From assembly GCA_049509915.1 (NCBI GenBank), contig JBEKZL010000044.1:1-33225 (forward strand): a stretch of 33,225 bases of DNA, given 5' to 3'. The position numbers and the translations under genes were made by a program. This DNA comes from JBEKYD01 sp049509915 (GTDB lineage Bacteria > Acidobacteriota > Terriglobia > Bryobacterales > Bryobacteraceae). Position 1 is the first letter of the stretch; the number at the start of each line of letters is the position of its first letter. Shown here one piece after another: positions 8,734 through 16,828 of the stretch. The notes beneath the pieces are model-generated. The model had not been told where the DNA came from. It made no database searches and worked only from the letters and a program-made list of their open reading frames with translations.

Positions 8734-10200
8734 TTAGTAGTCCTCGGTCCGCTCGTTTACCCAAACGCCGTCCACGTTGAAGTGCGGCCACGGTCCGCCC
8801 GCGCCTCGTCCGACGAAGCTTTCGTCCCACTTGGTGCCCGGTTCGAAGTAGCCCGGCCTCCGCAGGTGTTCCTTCACCACCGCTTCGTTCAATTCCACCC
8901 CCAGACCCGGAGCGTCAGGAACCGTGATATACCCGCCGTTGATCAGCGGCTGCGGTAGGCCCGTGATCAATTGCTGCCACCAGGAGATGAAATCCACCGC
9001 GTGGCATTCCATGGCCACGAAATCGTCCAGCGTGGCGGCCGTATGCACGGCGGCGATAGTGGCCAATGGCGAGCCCGCCATGTGAATCGCCGTCTGTATC
9101 CGCTCCCGGTTGTAAGCGTAATCGGCAATGCGTTTCGTCTCGCGGCAGCCGCCGGAAGTACCGTGATCGAGGTGGATGATATCCACGGCGCGATTGTCGA
9201 TCAGCTCCTGGAAGCCTTCCTCCAGCCCGAAACCATCCTCGCCGGTCAGCAGCTTGGTGCTGGTGTGGGCCTTGATTTCCTTGAAGTCCTTCCATCGCCA
9301 GAAACCGCCCGTATAAAAAAGGTCTTCCAGCCATGAGAGACGGTACTTCTCAAACGCTTTGGCGGCGCGAATGCCATCGGTGACGGTACCGCATCGGAGG
9401 CTGGCGGCATCCACCGCGAGCGGCTTGTCCCAGCCGATGGCGTCGCGCACCGCCCCGATCAGCTCGCCCCCGTACTCCAGCCCCTTGTCCGTCGGGATAC
9501 CCTCGGTGTCCAGGTTGCCCGGCGTGCCGCCAATGAAGTTGGTGGTCACGTCCATCTTGAAGAACGTGAATCCCAGCTTCATGCGCGCGATCATTCGTTC
9601 GCCGTACTTCTTCGGATCTCGGGTTCCGGTGGTGTCGCAATACATGCGCACGCGGTCGCGTTTCTTATCGCCCAGTAGCCGCCAGGCCGGCACGCCGAAG
9701 ACCTTGCCCGTGATGTCGTGGAGGGCGATATCGATGGCGCTGAAGCCGCCGCCCTGGCGTCCGGGCCCGGCGTAGGGACGGACGGATTGGAGGATGGCGG
9801 AGATGTCCAGCGGGCTTCTTCCCACCAGCAGCGGTTTCATGGCGAGGGCCAGGTTCTCGTTGCCGGCGTCGCGCACTTCTCCCAATCCGTAAACATCCTG
9901 GTTGGTGAAGACTTTGATGATTGGATAATCGAAATTGGCCGCGACCCGGAGCGCCCGGATGTCGGTAATCTTTAGGTCGCTCGGCGAGGAGAACTTGTTG
10001 ATCGGCCCGTAGTGTACTGGCACCGCGCCGCGCCGCCCCTCACCCGATCCTGGTGCTCCCGGGCCGCCGGTAGGCACCCGGCCGGGAGTTGCCTGCTGCG
10101 CCGAGGCCGACATCGTATAAACCCCGCCCAAACCACTCGCGGCCGCGGCCTGGTACAGCATCGCGCGCCGGCTCAGATCCCTCATTCGACTCGCTTTCAT
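8734..10200 (-). CDS. Enolase-superfamily (mandelate racemase/muconate lactonizing) sugar-acid dehydratase-like protein, Tat-exported
   Basis: About 488 residues. ATG 10200 is preferred over ATG 10212 because AAAGG then sits about 12 nt upstream; ATG 10185 is also possible. The N-terminus is a Tat signal (LSRRAMLYQ followed by an Ala-rich stretch). The barrel shows the superfamily acid ligands in order: LAVDAAS, LSWLEDLF, LLTGEDGF, then IIHLDHGTSGG and TAIHMAGSPLA, the last resembling the His that acts as base in mandelate-racemase-type members. FFKMDV supplies a candidate lysine. Likely reaction: Mg-dependent dehydration of an aldonate; exact substrate unknown. A Gly/Pro-rich linker follows the signal peptide. 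An exported enolase-superfamily protein is unusual but recurrent in Acidobacteria and Planctomycetes. Confidence 0.88.
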   Translation of the reverse strand: MKASRMRDLSRRAMLYQAAAASGLGGVYTMSASAQQATPGRVPTGGPGAPGSGEGRRGAVPVHYGPINKFSSPSDLKITDIRALRVAANFDYPIIKVFTNQDVYGLGEVRDAGNENLALAMKPLLVGRSPLDISAILQSVRPYAGPGRQGGGFSAIDIALHDITGKVFGVPAWRLLGDKKRDRVRMYCDTTGTRDPKKYGERMIARMKLGFTFFKMDVTTNFIGGTPGNLDTEGIPTDKGLEYGGELIGAVRDAIGWDKPLAVDAASLRCGTVTDGIRAAKAFEKYRLSWLEDLFYTGGFWRWKDFKEIKAHTSTKLLTGEDGFGLEEGFQELIDNRAVDIIHLDHGTSGGCRETKRIADYAYNRERIQTAIHMAGSPLATIAAVHTAATLDDFVAMECHAVDFISWWQQLITGLPQPLINGGYITVPDAPGLGVELNEAVVKEHLRRPGYFEPGTKWDESFVGRGAGGPWPHFNVDGVWVNERTEDY

Positions 10201-10564
10201 AAATCGCACCATCCTTTAGTTTGCGTATGGAGCTGACCGTTTTGCCGCCATTGGTTTTGCCAGCGGCGGGCGGCCGGTCCGGCGGCCGCGGCAACAGTAT
10301 CGGTGTCGGTGTTGTCTGGTGCAGCCGCCAAAACAAGAGACTGCGGCGCGAGAGTCCACGCGCCCAATCCGCAGTCGCCAATCCTGCCACCCACGATGCA
10401 GCCTCGCTTCCACGTTAGCACCCCGCCCGCCTGGCGCAGGACCTTCATTCCCTTTTAAGTTGCCGCTTTCGCAAAACTACGAGGCCGCGGCCCCAACGTT
10501 CCGCCCGGATGGCTCGGCTGGCGTGGCGCGGCATCATCCCGCGCGCCCGGTCGGACTGTAGCGG
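10201..10564. other. Intergenic region without a supported gene
   Basis: About 360 bp between the enolase-superfamily start and the structured RNA candidate. Short open frames exist on both strands (for example minus 10197-10448) but have no SD, no recognisable motif and an Ala/Arg/Gly composition expected from random GC-rich DNA. The promoters for the minus-strand operon and for the RNA should lie here; I see no confident hexamers. Confidence 0.5.
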
Positions 10565-10774
10565 TGGAAATAAGCCGGAAACTGCGCTATGATCCTGGTA
10601 GCAGGGACCGGGCGCCTACCCGATCCCCGCTCGATGCTTATCGCCGGCCCTTACGGGTCCAAACGAACAGCGCCGTAAGCCGGCCTGCACTTTACCAGCA
10701 AGAGGATCATAAGCTGGATCCTCCTTTCCAGCTTCGTGTGGAAGGCCCGGACTCGATCCGGGCTTTCCCGTTTT
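10565..10774 (+). ncRNA. Candidate structured RNA or riboswitch-like leader, family not recognised
   Basis: On the plus strand the region folds into a closed multi-stem domain. P1 pairs 10588-10596 (tatgatcct) with 10703-10711 (aggatcata), continued by 10597-10600 with 10693-10696. P2 is GGGA..GGG at 10604-10612 with CCC..TCCC at 10619-10627. P3 pairs 10643-10647 plus 10650-10656 (cttacgg) with 10673-10679 (ccgtaag) plus 10680-10684, about 12 bp with a 2-nt bulge. A smaller hairpin (ctttcca/tggaagg) and a strong terminator follow. It ends about 130 bp before the aldo/keto reductase start, so it could be a cis leader or a stand-alone sRNA. It does not match the core motifs of tmRNA, RNase P RNA, SRP RNA or the common riboswitches I know. 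Confidence 0.5.
10745..10774 (+). terminator. Rho-independent terminator
   Basis: A perfect 7-bp stem GCCCGGA/TCCGGGC (10745-10751 with 10757-10763) has loop CTCGA and is followed by TTTCCCGTTTT. It closes the structured RNA candidate on the plus strand; the interrupted T tract makes it moderately strong. If the RNA is a leader, this could be the regulated attenuator for the downstream reductase gene. Confidence 0.7.
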
Positions 10775-10905
10775 GAAGCTTCAGTCGGCCTCTCACGGAA
10801 ACCGGCACACTCCACCGTCCACTGGAAAGCTGTAAGGCAGGTAGCATTTCCGCCCCGGTTTTCTCACGCATTCTTGCACCCGCGCCGCGGGTTATTCTGG
10901 TGAAG

Positions 10906-11856
10906 ATGCAAAAGCGATTTCTGGGAACGACCGATCTGGAATTGACGCCCATGGGCATTGGAGCCTGGGCTATGGGAGGCGGCGGGTGGGCCTTTGCGTG
11001 GGGTCCACAGGACGACGCCGAATCGATTGCCGCGATTCACCGTGCGTTGGATCTGGGTGTCAACTGGATCGACACCGCGGCGGTATATGGCCTGGGCCAC
11101 TCCGAAGAGGTGGTCGCGCGCGCGCTTGCCGGCCGCGCCGTCCAGCCGTACGTTTTCACCAAGTGCGAGCGCGTCTGGAATGAAAAACGCGAGATTTCCG
11201 GTTGCCTGAAGGCCGATTCGATTCGCCGCGAGTGCGAAGCCAGCCTGCGCCGGCTCAAGCGGGACGTCATCGACCTCTACCAGGTACATTGGCCCGAACC
11301 GGAGCCCGACATCGAGGAGGCCTGGACTACCCTGGCCAAATTGCGGCAGGAGGGCAAGGTGCGCTGGATTGGCGTTTCCAATTTCAACGTGCCGCAGATC
11401 GAGCGATGCCGCGCCATCGCACCGGTCGCTTCCCTGCAGCCGCCCTACTCGGCCGTATCGCCGGAGGTGGCTGCGGAGATTTTGCCCTACTGCCTGGCCA
11501 ACCGGATCGGCGTCATCGCCTACGCACCCATGAAATCCGGCCTGCTCACCGGCAAGATGACCAAGGAACGGGTAGCGGCGCTTCCCGCCGACGATTTCCG
11601 CCGCCGCGCCCTGGCCTTCCAGGAGCCCCACCTGACCCGCAACCTGAAACTGGCCGACCTGCTGAAACGGATCGGCGAGGGCCACGGACGCTCGGCCGGC
11701 GAAGTGGCGATTGCCTGGGTGCTCGCGAACCCCGCCGTGACCGCGGCCATCGTGGGCATGCGCTCCGCCGCCCAGGTAGATGGCGTGATCGGCGCCATGG
11801 AGTTTCGCCTCACCGATGCCGAGATGGCCGAAATCGAAGATTTCCGGACGAAGTGA
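10906..11856 (+). CDS. Aldo/keto reductase
   Basis: 316 residues from ATG 10906; an in-frame GTG at 10900 is the alternative, but MQKRFLGTTDLELTPMG matches the normal family N-terminus. The AKR catalytic tetrad is present: D56 and Y61 in DTAAVYG, K86 in FTKCERV, H128 in LYQVHWPEP. The C-terminal barrel has the NADP(H)-binding type IVGMRSAAQVDG. Family members reduce aldehydes and ketones of sugars and small carbonyls with NADPH in the cytosol; the substrate is unknown. A structured RNA with a terminator precedes it by about 130 bp on the same strand, which may mean regulation by transcription attenuation. It converges with the Memo/AMMECR1 gene, leaving 7 bp between stops. Confidence 0.93.
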   Translation: MQKRFLGTTDLELTPMGIGAWAMGGGGWAFAWGPQDDAESIAAIHRALDLGVNWIDTAAVYGLGHSEEVVARALAGRAVQPYVFTKCERVWNEKREISGCLKADSIRRECEASLRRLKRDVIDLYQVHWPEPEPDIEEAWTTLAKLRQEGKVRWIGVSNFNVPQIERCRAIAPVASLQPPYSAVSPEVAAEILPYCLANRIGVIAYAPMKSGLLTGKMTKERVAALPADDFRRRALAFQEPHLTRNLKLADLLKRIGEGHGRSAGEVAIAWVLANPAVTAAIVGMRSAAQVDGVIGAMEFRLTDAEMAEIEDFRTK

Positions 11857-11863
11857 CGAGCCT

Positions 11864-13432
11864 TTACAACGGCTCCGCCGGCGGCCACGATCCGGAATTG
11901 GGAAGCAGATCCGACGGCGCGAGCGACTCCACTGGACCGTGCTCGCTGAATACCAGGGCGGTGAAGCGGAACAGATCGGCGCCGGCATCCCGCCAGGCTT
12001 GCCCCGAGAGGCCGGCTTTATAGCAAACCTGCTCCAGGAAAGTGGCCCGGTCCCATTTTGCCTCGATGGCGACCTGGGGCAGCAAGAGACCCTCGCGGTC
12101 GCTGGTGTGGATGAGCAGACCGTGCTGGCCGACGCGGATCTCCTGGGTCTCCATTACGCGGCGAAGCGGGGACAGGACGGAGATCTCGTACTGCAAGTTC
12201 CCCAGCTCGTTCACTGTGACCGGTCGAAAACGCGTGTCCCGGAGAGCCGCCAGCCTGGCCACGTCGCGTACGGCGAGGTACAGGGGTTTGACGGGCGCCA
12301 CGTAGCCGATGCAACCGCGAAGCTGTCCGTTTTCGGTTAAAGTGACGAACGCCCCGCGCTCCTGCGCCAGCGCCTCGAGGCCGGTGGAGCATTGGTAGGT
12401 CTTGCCCTCGCGGACCGCGGTTTCGACCGACTTGCGCGCGATTTTCAGCAGCGCGTCCTTCTCCGTCATGCTAAGGGAAAACGCCGGCTCACGGCTCTTG
12501 GCGGCGCCGGAGCCTTTGACCAGGGCAACCGCCCCATAGCCGACCACGCGGCTGCGGTCGCCGGTGACGTCGCCGGTATTGGCGTAGTGGAGCAGCCTGG
12601 CCTCGGTGGCGCCCAGCCGCTCGGCGGCGATCATCGTGGCAACCACCGGGCCCCCGCCGCACGCTTCCCAAACCCGCACATCGAGATTGCGCGCCAGGTC
12701 GAAGTAATCGTACTCTTCGATGGCTCGCAGCGTCTTATGGTCGAGTCTCGACGCTTCGTCGTAGGTGTGATAGTGGGAGAGATCGGAGCTGGCCACGATC
12801 AGGGTGTTGGTTCCCGCAGCCAGCTTGGCCAGCGCCACGCCCAGGGCGCGGCAGGCGTCGTAGCTTTGATCTCCCATGATGACCGGCACCAGCGCGAACT
12901 GCCCCAGCACCCGCTGCAGAAAAGGCAGTTGGACTTCTATCGAGTGTTCCGGGTGGTCGGCGGTCGGTTTGTGGCCCAGGGGCGAAAGCCGGATCGAGGG
13001 GCTTGCCTTGGCGAGCTTGCGGGCGAAGTCCTGGTCCACCGGAACCTGGCCGAGCGGGGTCTGGTAGGCGTCGCCGTCATACACCGACGAGAAACCAATG
13101 GCTTCGTAATGCGAGGGTGCGACTATCACCACGCGATCGAATTTCCGGCCCTTCAACAACGCGTAGGAGTACGCCGCCACCGGGCCGGAATAAATATAGC
13201 CCGCGTGCGGCGCCACCAGCGCCACCACATTGTCCAGTGGCGGCGGCGCGGCTTTCGCAAGGAAGCCGTCGATCATCTTGCCCAATTCGTCTGGGCCGGC
13301 GGGATAGAACGACCCCGCCACCGCCGTTTGCCTGGTCTTAGGCGTTTGTCCGCCGCCCCTGGAAACTCCTTCCACCAGAAGGAAACCCGCCAACACGCAC
13401 AACGCGAAGATATCGAAAGAGACAGTTCTCAT
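11864..13432 (-). CDS. amrB-amrA: AmmeMemoRadiSam proteins B and A fused (Memo-AMMECR1)
   Basis: 522 residues. ATG 13432 is chosen because it overlaps the upstream radical SAM stop as ATGA and opens directly into a hydrophobic export-type segment (FDIFALCVLAGFLLVEG). Residues 33-305 are a Memo domain (LigB dioxygenase-like fold): AGSFYP, APHAGYIYSG with H76, APSHY with H108, SSDLSHY, and ACGGGPV with C258. These give the His-His-Cys set seen in human MEMO1. Residues 320-520 are an AMMECR1 domain with the hallmark LRGCIG at 371-376 and EISVLSP. The two are normally separate genes or occur fused; here one polypeptide carries both. The biochemical role is unknown; the system was named from co-occurrence of AMMECR1, Memo and radical SAM. 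The hydrophobic N-terminus predicts a periplasmic or membrane-anchored location, which is odd. Confidence 0.93.
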   Translation of the reverse strand: MRTVSFDIFALCVLAGFLLVEGVSRGGGQTPKTRQTAVAGSFYPAGPDELGKMIDGFLAKAAPPPLDNVVALVAPHAGYIYSGPVAAYSYALLKGRKFDRVVIVAPSHYEAIGFSSVYDGDAYQTPLGQVPVDQDFARKLAKASPSIRLSPLGHKPTADHPEHSIEVQLPFLQRVLGQFALVPVIMGDQSYDACRALGVALAKLAAGTNTLIVASSDLSHYHTYDEASRLDHKTLRAIEEYDYFDLARNLDVRVWEACGGGPVVATMIAAERLGATEARLLHYANTGDVTGDRSRVVGYGAVALVKGSGAAKSREPAFSLSMTEKDALLKIARKSVETAVREGKTYQCSTGLEALAQERGAFVTLTENGQLRGCIGYVAPVKPLYLAVRDVARLAALRDTRFRPVTVNELGNLQYEISVLSPLRRVMETQEIRVGQHGLLIHTSDREGLLLPQVAIEAKWDRATFLEQVCYKAGLSGQAWRDAGADLFRFTALVFSEHGPVESLAPSDLLPNSGSWPPAEPL

Positions 13433-14523
13433 GTACGGCCCCAAATGCCTGGGATGGCATGCTGACAGAACCTGCACTTGCCCCCGTCGAGCGCGAGCGC
13501 CCGGATGGTGAAGCCGGCGCGCTCCACCACGACGCGGCGGCATTTCGGGCACCAGGTATTCTCGGCCGGGTGACCGGGAGCGACGTTACCGATATATACA
13601 TAATCGAGACCCTCGGCATCGCAGATGGCCTTGGCGCGTTCCAGCGTCGGCAAGGGCGTGGGCGGAAGGTCTTTTAACAGGTAGTCGGGATGGAAGCGTG
13701 AAAAGTGCAACGGGACGTCGCGGCCAAGCTCGTTCTTGATCCAACGGGCCAGCCCGCGGAACTCCTCGTCGGAATCGTTCAAAGTGGGCACCACCAGGTA
13801 GACCACTTCGGTCCAGGTGCCCAGCTTGCGGATCGTCGCCAGGGCGTTCAGCACCGGTTTGAGCTCCCCGTTCACGACCTCTTTGTAGTATTTCTCGGAG
13901 AAGGCTTTGAGGTCGATCTTGATGGCGTCCACCCTGCTGCACAACTGCTTGAGCGGCTCTTGCTGGATGTGGCCGCCGCTGATGACCACGCTTTTCAAAC
14001 CAGCGGCGCGGCCGGCCGCCGCCGCATCCAGAACGTATTCGCAAAAGACCACCGGTTCGCTGTAGGTAAAGGCAATGGAGAGGCACTGATACTGGCGGGT
14101 CAAGGCGGCCAGTTCCTTGGGCGGAAGGAAGTTGCTCGCGACCTGCTCGGGACGAACCTGGGAGATGTCCCAGTTCTGGCAAAATTTGCAATTGACGTTG
14201 CAGCCCGCCGTGGCCACCGAAAATGCCATCGTGCCCGGCAGGAAATGGAACAGGGGCTTCTTTTCGATCGGATCGGGGTGGGCGGCGCAGACGCGCGCAT
14301 ACACCAGCGAGTAGTACGTGCCGCCGCGGTTTTCGCGCACGCCGCAATAGCCGCGTTCCCGATCGTCGATCACGCACTCGCGGGGGCACAATTTGCACTT
14401 GGTCTTCTTGTAAGGCAGCTTCTCGTAGAATCGCGCCTCGACGGTGAAGCGGGCGTCGCTCGAGGCTGCGCGCGCCGCCACACATGGCAGCGCAACCGCC
14501 TGAAGAAAGCCCCTGCGATCCAT
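13429..14523 (-). CDS. amrS: AmmeMemoRadiSam system radical SAM enzyme, with Tat-like N-terminus
   Basis: 364 residues. ATG 14523 has a clear SD (GGAGGT, 8 nt away). The protein begins MDRRGFLQAVALPCVAARA, a twin-arginine-like signal. It has the system-specific Cys motif C43/C46/C50/C60 (CKLCPREC...GYC), then the radical SAM CxxxCxxC at C108, C112 and C115 (CNVNCKFC) that holds the [4Fe-4S] cluster and binds S-adenosylmethionine. Two CxxC pairs near the C-terminus (CPKC, CRFC) may bind zinc or another cluster. The gene sits between DUF362 (5 nt or fewer upstream) and the Memo-AMMECR1 gene (ATGA overlap), an obvious operon. Export of an oxygen-sensitive radical SAM enzyme would be unusual; the signal could instead be vestigial. 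Substrate unknown. Confidence 0.93.
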   Translation of the reverse strand: MDRRGFLQAVALPCVAARAASSDARFTVEARFYEKLPYKKTKCKLCPRECVIDDRERGYCGVRENRGGTYYSLVYARVCAAHPDPIEKKPLFHFLPGTMAFSVATAGCNVNCKFCQNWDISQVRPEQVASNFLPPKELAALTRQYQCLSIAFTYSEPVVFCEYVLDAAAAGRAAGLKSVVISGGHIQQEPLKQLCSRVDAIKIDLKAFSEKYYKEVVNGELKPVLNALATIRKLGTWTEVVYLVVPTLNDSDEEFRGLARWIKNELGRDVPLHFSRFHPDYLLKDLPPTPLPTLERAKAICDAEGLDYVYIGNVAPGHPAENTWCPKCRRVVVERAGFTIRALALDGGKCRFCQHAIPGIWGRT

Positions 14524-14527
14524 CGCG

Positions 14528-15502
14528 TCACACCTCCACGACGTCGATCCGGTTCGGATCGTTCGTCCCAAGCCTATGGTGGGCATCCGCCGCGGTCGCG
14601 ATGTAGAGCGGCTCGCGGCGCAACTCGCGCAGGGGTTTCATCCCCTTTTCCGCCCGCTTGCGCTCCAGGATTTGCCAGCCGGTGTAGTCCAGCGCCACCG
14701 GGTCGCGCCCCACCATCAGGCCGTTATAGGGCCACGACCATTGCGGCATATAGGAAGGTCCGCCTTCATATTGGGCTATCAGGGCGTCGCAAATTGTCAG
14801 CCGCACTTTTTGCCGGATGGGCGGAAACATATTTACGTCGGCCACGTAGGGGTCGCCGGCGTTTACGTGGTATTTGTTCGGATTGTGAATCGCGCCGAAC
14901 AGGTTCTTGAGCGCCAGGGTCACGCCCACGATGCCATGGTCCTTGAGCACGGGCAGGTTGATCACCGCGTCCGAGGTGCGCGCCAGCGTGTTGGCGACAA
15001 GGCTGCCCGCGTTTCCATAAACCGCCAGTTGGTTGCCGTAGCCGGCCGTATCGTTGCCGATCGCTCGAATTCGATCCTTGCGGGAGGAGACGCGGTAGCC
15101 GGCGCTCTCAAGATCCGAGTCCAGCCGGTCCCAGACGACGATGTCCTTCGCCGGGATTCCGATCTGCTGAAGGCGCTCGCAGATGGCCTCCACCAGCACC
15201 GGGTGGGTGGAGGCGCCCTTGCCGGAAAGGCAGTTCACCTTCAGCCCCACCACTTCACCGGGCCGCGCCACTTTCTTCCACGCATCCAGCGCCGAATCGC
15301 CGCCGTAGAACGACTGCACGGACCGATCGAGCAGCTTCAGAACCCGGCCGGAATCGGGCGAGCGTCCAGCGCCCAAACCCGGATCGCGCGCGATCACGAC
15401 TCTAGACTTCTCCGGCGCGGCAGCTTTGGCACCCAACGCGCCGCCCAGCCCGACTTTGAGAAGGCTCCTGCGGGTGATGCCGTATTGTGGGCCGATGCGC
15501 AT
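14528..15502 (-). CDS. DUF362 domain protein, Tat-exported
   Basis: 324 residues from ATG 15502. Upstream in-frame sequence to 15727 gives no plausible N-terminus, while ATG 15502 leads into a Tat signal (ITRRSLLKVGLGGALG). A weak AGAGG precedes it closely. The body matches DUF362: LDRSVQSFYGG, PGEVVGLKVNCLSG, HPVLVEAICERL, LPVLKDHGIVGVTLALKN. Some DUF362 proteins carry a ferredoxin domain; this one does not. It is the first gene of the operon with amrS and the Memo-AMMECR1 fusion, with the stop about 4 nt from the next ATG, so it should serve the same unknown process. The function of DUF362 is not established. Confidence 0.88.
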   Translation of the reverse strand: MRIGPQYGITRRSLLKVGLGGALGAKAAAPEKSRVVIARDPGLGAGRSPDSGRVLKLLDRSVQSFYGGDSALDAWKKVARPGEVVGLKVNCLSGKGASTHPVLVEAICERLQQIGIPAKDIVVWDRLDSDLESAGYRVSSRKDRIRAIGNDTAGYGNQLAVYGNAGSLVANTLARTSDAVINLPVLKDHGIVGVTLALKNLFGAIHNPNKYHVNAGDPYVADVNMFPPIRQKVRLTICDALIAQYEGGPSYMPQWSWPYNGLMVGRDPVALDYTGWQILERKRAEKGMKPLRELRREPLYIATAADAHHRLGTNDPNRIDVVEV

Positions 15503-15713
15503 GCCTCTTGCCCCGGAAGGCGCCGGCAATTTCAGGTATTCCGATTCCTTTATAGCACTTGCCAGCGGTGAGGGCCAGGGGTGCCTTATGCGCCACGCAC
15601 TGAGGAGTCCATGCCGTCCTGGAAGCCACGGCTGCGTTCTTCTTCGACCAACCACGACCCGAGCGGATCCGCCTCCACCTTGTGCGCGACGAGATATTGT
15701 GGGATGGCAGCCG

Positions 15714-16730
15714 TTACCGAGCTTCAACGGTCAATACGATTTTCCCTTGCGCATGTCCCTCTCCAAGATAACGAAGAGCTTCCGCCGCGTCCCGTAACGG
15801 GTAGCGTCGATCTATGACGGGAACCACTTTCCCGGTTTCCAGAAGATCTCTCAGGAAAACCAGATCCTGCTTGTTCAGATGCGCCAGAAAGGTACCCATT
15901 TTCTTGCGCCCCAACATCGATAGCAATGGCGCCAGCAGCATGCTCTGGAGACTTACTTTACCTCCGGCCCAAACAAAAATTCCGTCCCGATTCAGCGCGC
16001 GCCTGTAATCGAAAATCGAATGATAGGCGTTTGCAGCCATGATCAGATCGAAACGCTGCCCGCTCCGCGTGAAGTCTTCCCGCGTGTAATCGATGACATT
16101 GTCCGCGCCAATCGATCGCGCCGTGCCCACATTCCTCGTGCTGCACACGGCGGTGACTTCAGCCCCGAACGATTTGGCAATCTGCACAGCAAACGTACCC
16201 ACGCCACCCGACGCGCCGTCGACCAGAACCTTTTGGCCCGGCTTGATCCGCCCCTTATCGCGAAGACCCTGAAGGGCAGTGATGGCCGCGATGGGTACGG
16301 CTGCCGCCTCCTCGAACGATACATTGGCCGGCTTCCGCGCCAGTTTATCTTCATTGGCACACACATATTCGGCAAACCCTCCCCCCGCGAAGAGGTTTCC
16401 CCCGAACACCTCGTTGCCAGGCTGAAACTCCTTTACGAGTTTGCCGACCGCTTCCACTTGCCCGGCAATGTCGGAGCCGAGGACCTTTTCCGCCCGCCCA
16501 GCGGCATCGGAACCGAAGACCCTGGGTTTTGGTATGCGGGTCCTGAACAACAGGCTTACGATCAGGCGGACGAACAACGGTAGGCCTCTGATGACACCCA
16601 GGTCCAGGATGTTTACGGATGCCGCGCAAAGCTTTACCAGAACCTCATTGTCCGCCGGCGCAGGTATTGCCACCTCTTTGAACCGCAGCACCTCCGGGGA
16701 TCCGTATTGTGTATATACAATCGCTTTCAT
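15714..16730 (-). CDS. Zinc-independent MDR-family NAD(P)-dependent alcohol dehydrogenase / quinone oxidoreductase
   Basis: 338 residues, starting MKAIVYTQYGSPEVL, as usual for the family. A GroES-like domain occupies about 1-125 and a Rossmann domain follows with VDGASGGVGTFAVQIAKS as the NAD(P)H loop. The zinc ligands of classical alcohol dehydrogenases are absent. The protein probably reduces quinones or alpha,beta-unsaturated carbonyls in the cytosol. Oddity: residues 71-82 (VFGSDAAGRAEK) and 83-94 (VLGSDIAGQVEA) are a tandem 12-residue duplication within the GroES-like domain, where relatives normally have a single GxDxAGxVEAVG. The gene lies 98 bp downstream of the Fpg-type gene on the same strand and 211 bp upstream of DUF362; co-transcription is possible but not evident. 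Confidence 0.9.
   Translation of the reverse strand: MKAIVYTQYGSPEVLRFKEVAIPAPADNEVLVKLCAASVNILDLGVIRGLPLFVRLIVSLLFRTRIPKPRVFGSDAAGRAEKVLGSDIAGQVEAVGKLVKEFQPGNEVFGGNLFAGGGFAEYVCANEDKLARKPANVSFEEAAAVPIAAITALQGLRDKGRIKPGQKVLVDGASGGVGTFAVQIAKSFGAEVTAVCSTRNVGTARSIGADNVIDYTREDFTRSGQRFDLIMAANAYHSIFDYRRALNRDGIFVWAGGKVSLQSMLLAPLLSMLGRKKMGTFLAHLNKQDLVFLRDLLETGKVVPVIDRRYPLRDAAEALRYLGEGHAQGKIVLTVEAR
16449..16520 (-). repeat. In-frame 36-bp tandem duplication within the MDR gene
   Basis: The two adjacent 36-nt units (16485-16520 and 16449-16484) encode VFGSDAAGRAEK and VLGSDIAGQVEA. Most differences are at third positions, so the duplication is not brand new. It inserts about 12 residues in the GroES-like domain. 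Confidence 0.7.
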
Positions 16731-16759
16731 AAAGCGCTCTTCAAAGGGGTTTTACGCTT

Positions 16760-16818
16760 CAGCCTGGGTTGAAGTTCCCCCCTTCGCCCAGGTAGCCCTG
16801 TCCGGTCACACCAGGCTG
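16760..16818. other. Inverted repeat between fpg-type and MDR genes
   Basis: CAGCCTGG (16760-16767) and CCAGGCTG (16811-16818) are perfect 8-bp inverted arms separated by 43 bp, in the gap after the Fpg-type stop on the minus strand. No T tract follows, so a Rho-independent terminator is not supported; it may be a processing hairpin or chance. Confidence 0.3.
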
Positions 16819-16828
16819 GCTGGGTTTC

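Noticed and set aside
10565..10774. Assignment of the structured RNA as 6S, SRP, tmRNA or RNase P RNA
   Set aside because: The branched fold does not match 6S architecture and the conserved core sequences of SRP RNA, tmRNA and RNase P RNA are missing.
10864..11988. Long minus-strand open frame (374 codons) across the aldo/keto reductase gene
   Set aside because: It is antisense to a clear AKR gene with full catalytic tetrad and has no recognisable domain; long antisense frames are common in GC-rich DNA.
12392..13465. Long plus-strand open frame (357 codons) across the Memo-AMMECR1 gene
   Set aside because: Antisense shadow of a well-supported gene, with no motif and no SD.
13705..15571. Two long plus-strand frames across the radical SAM and DUF362 genes
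   Set aside because: Antisense to genes with intact motifs and operon spacing; composition rich in Arg, Gly and His typical of shadows.
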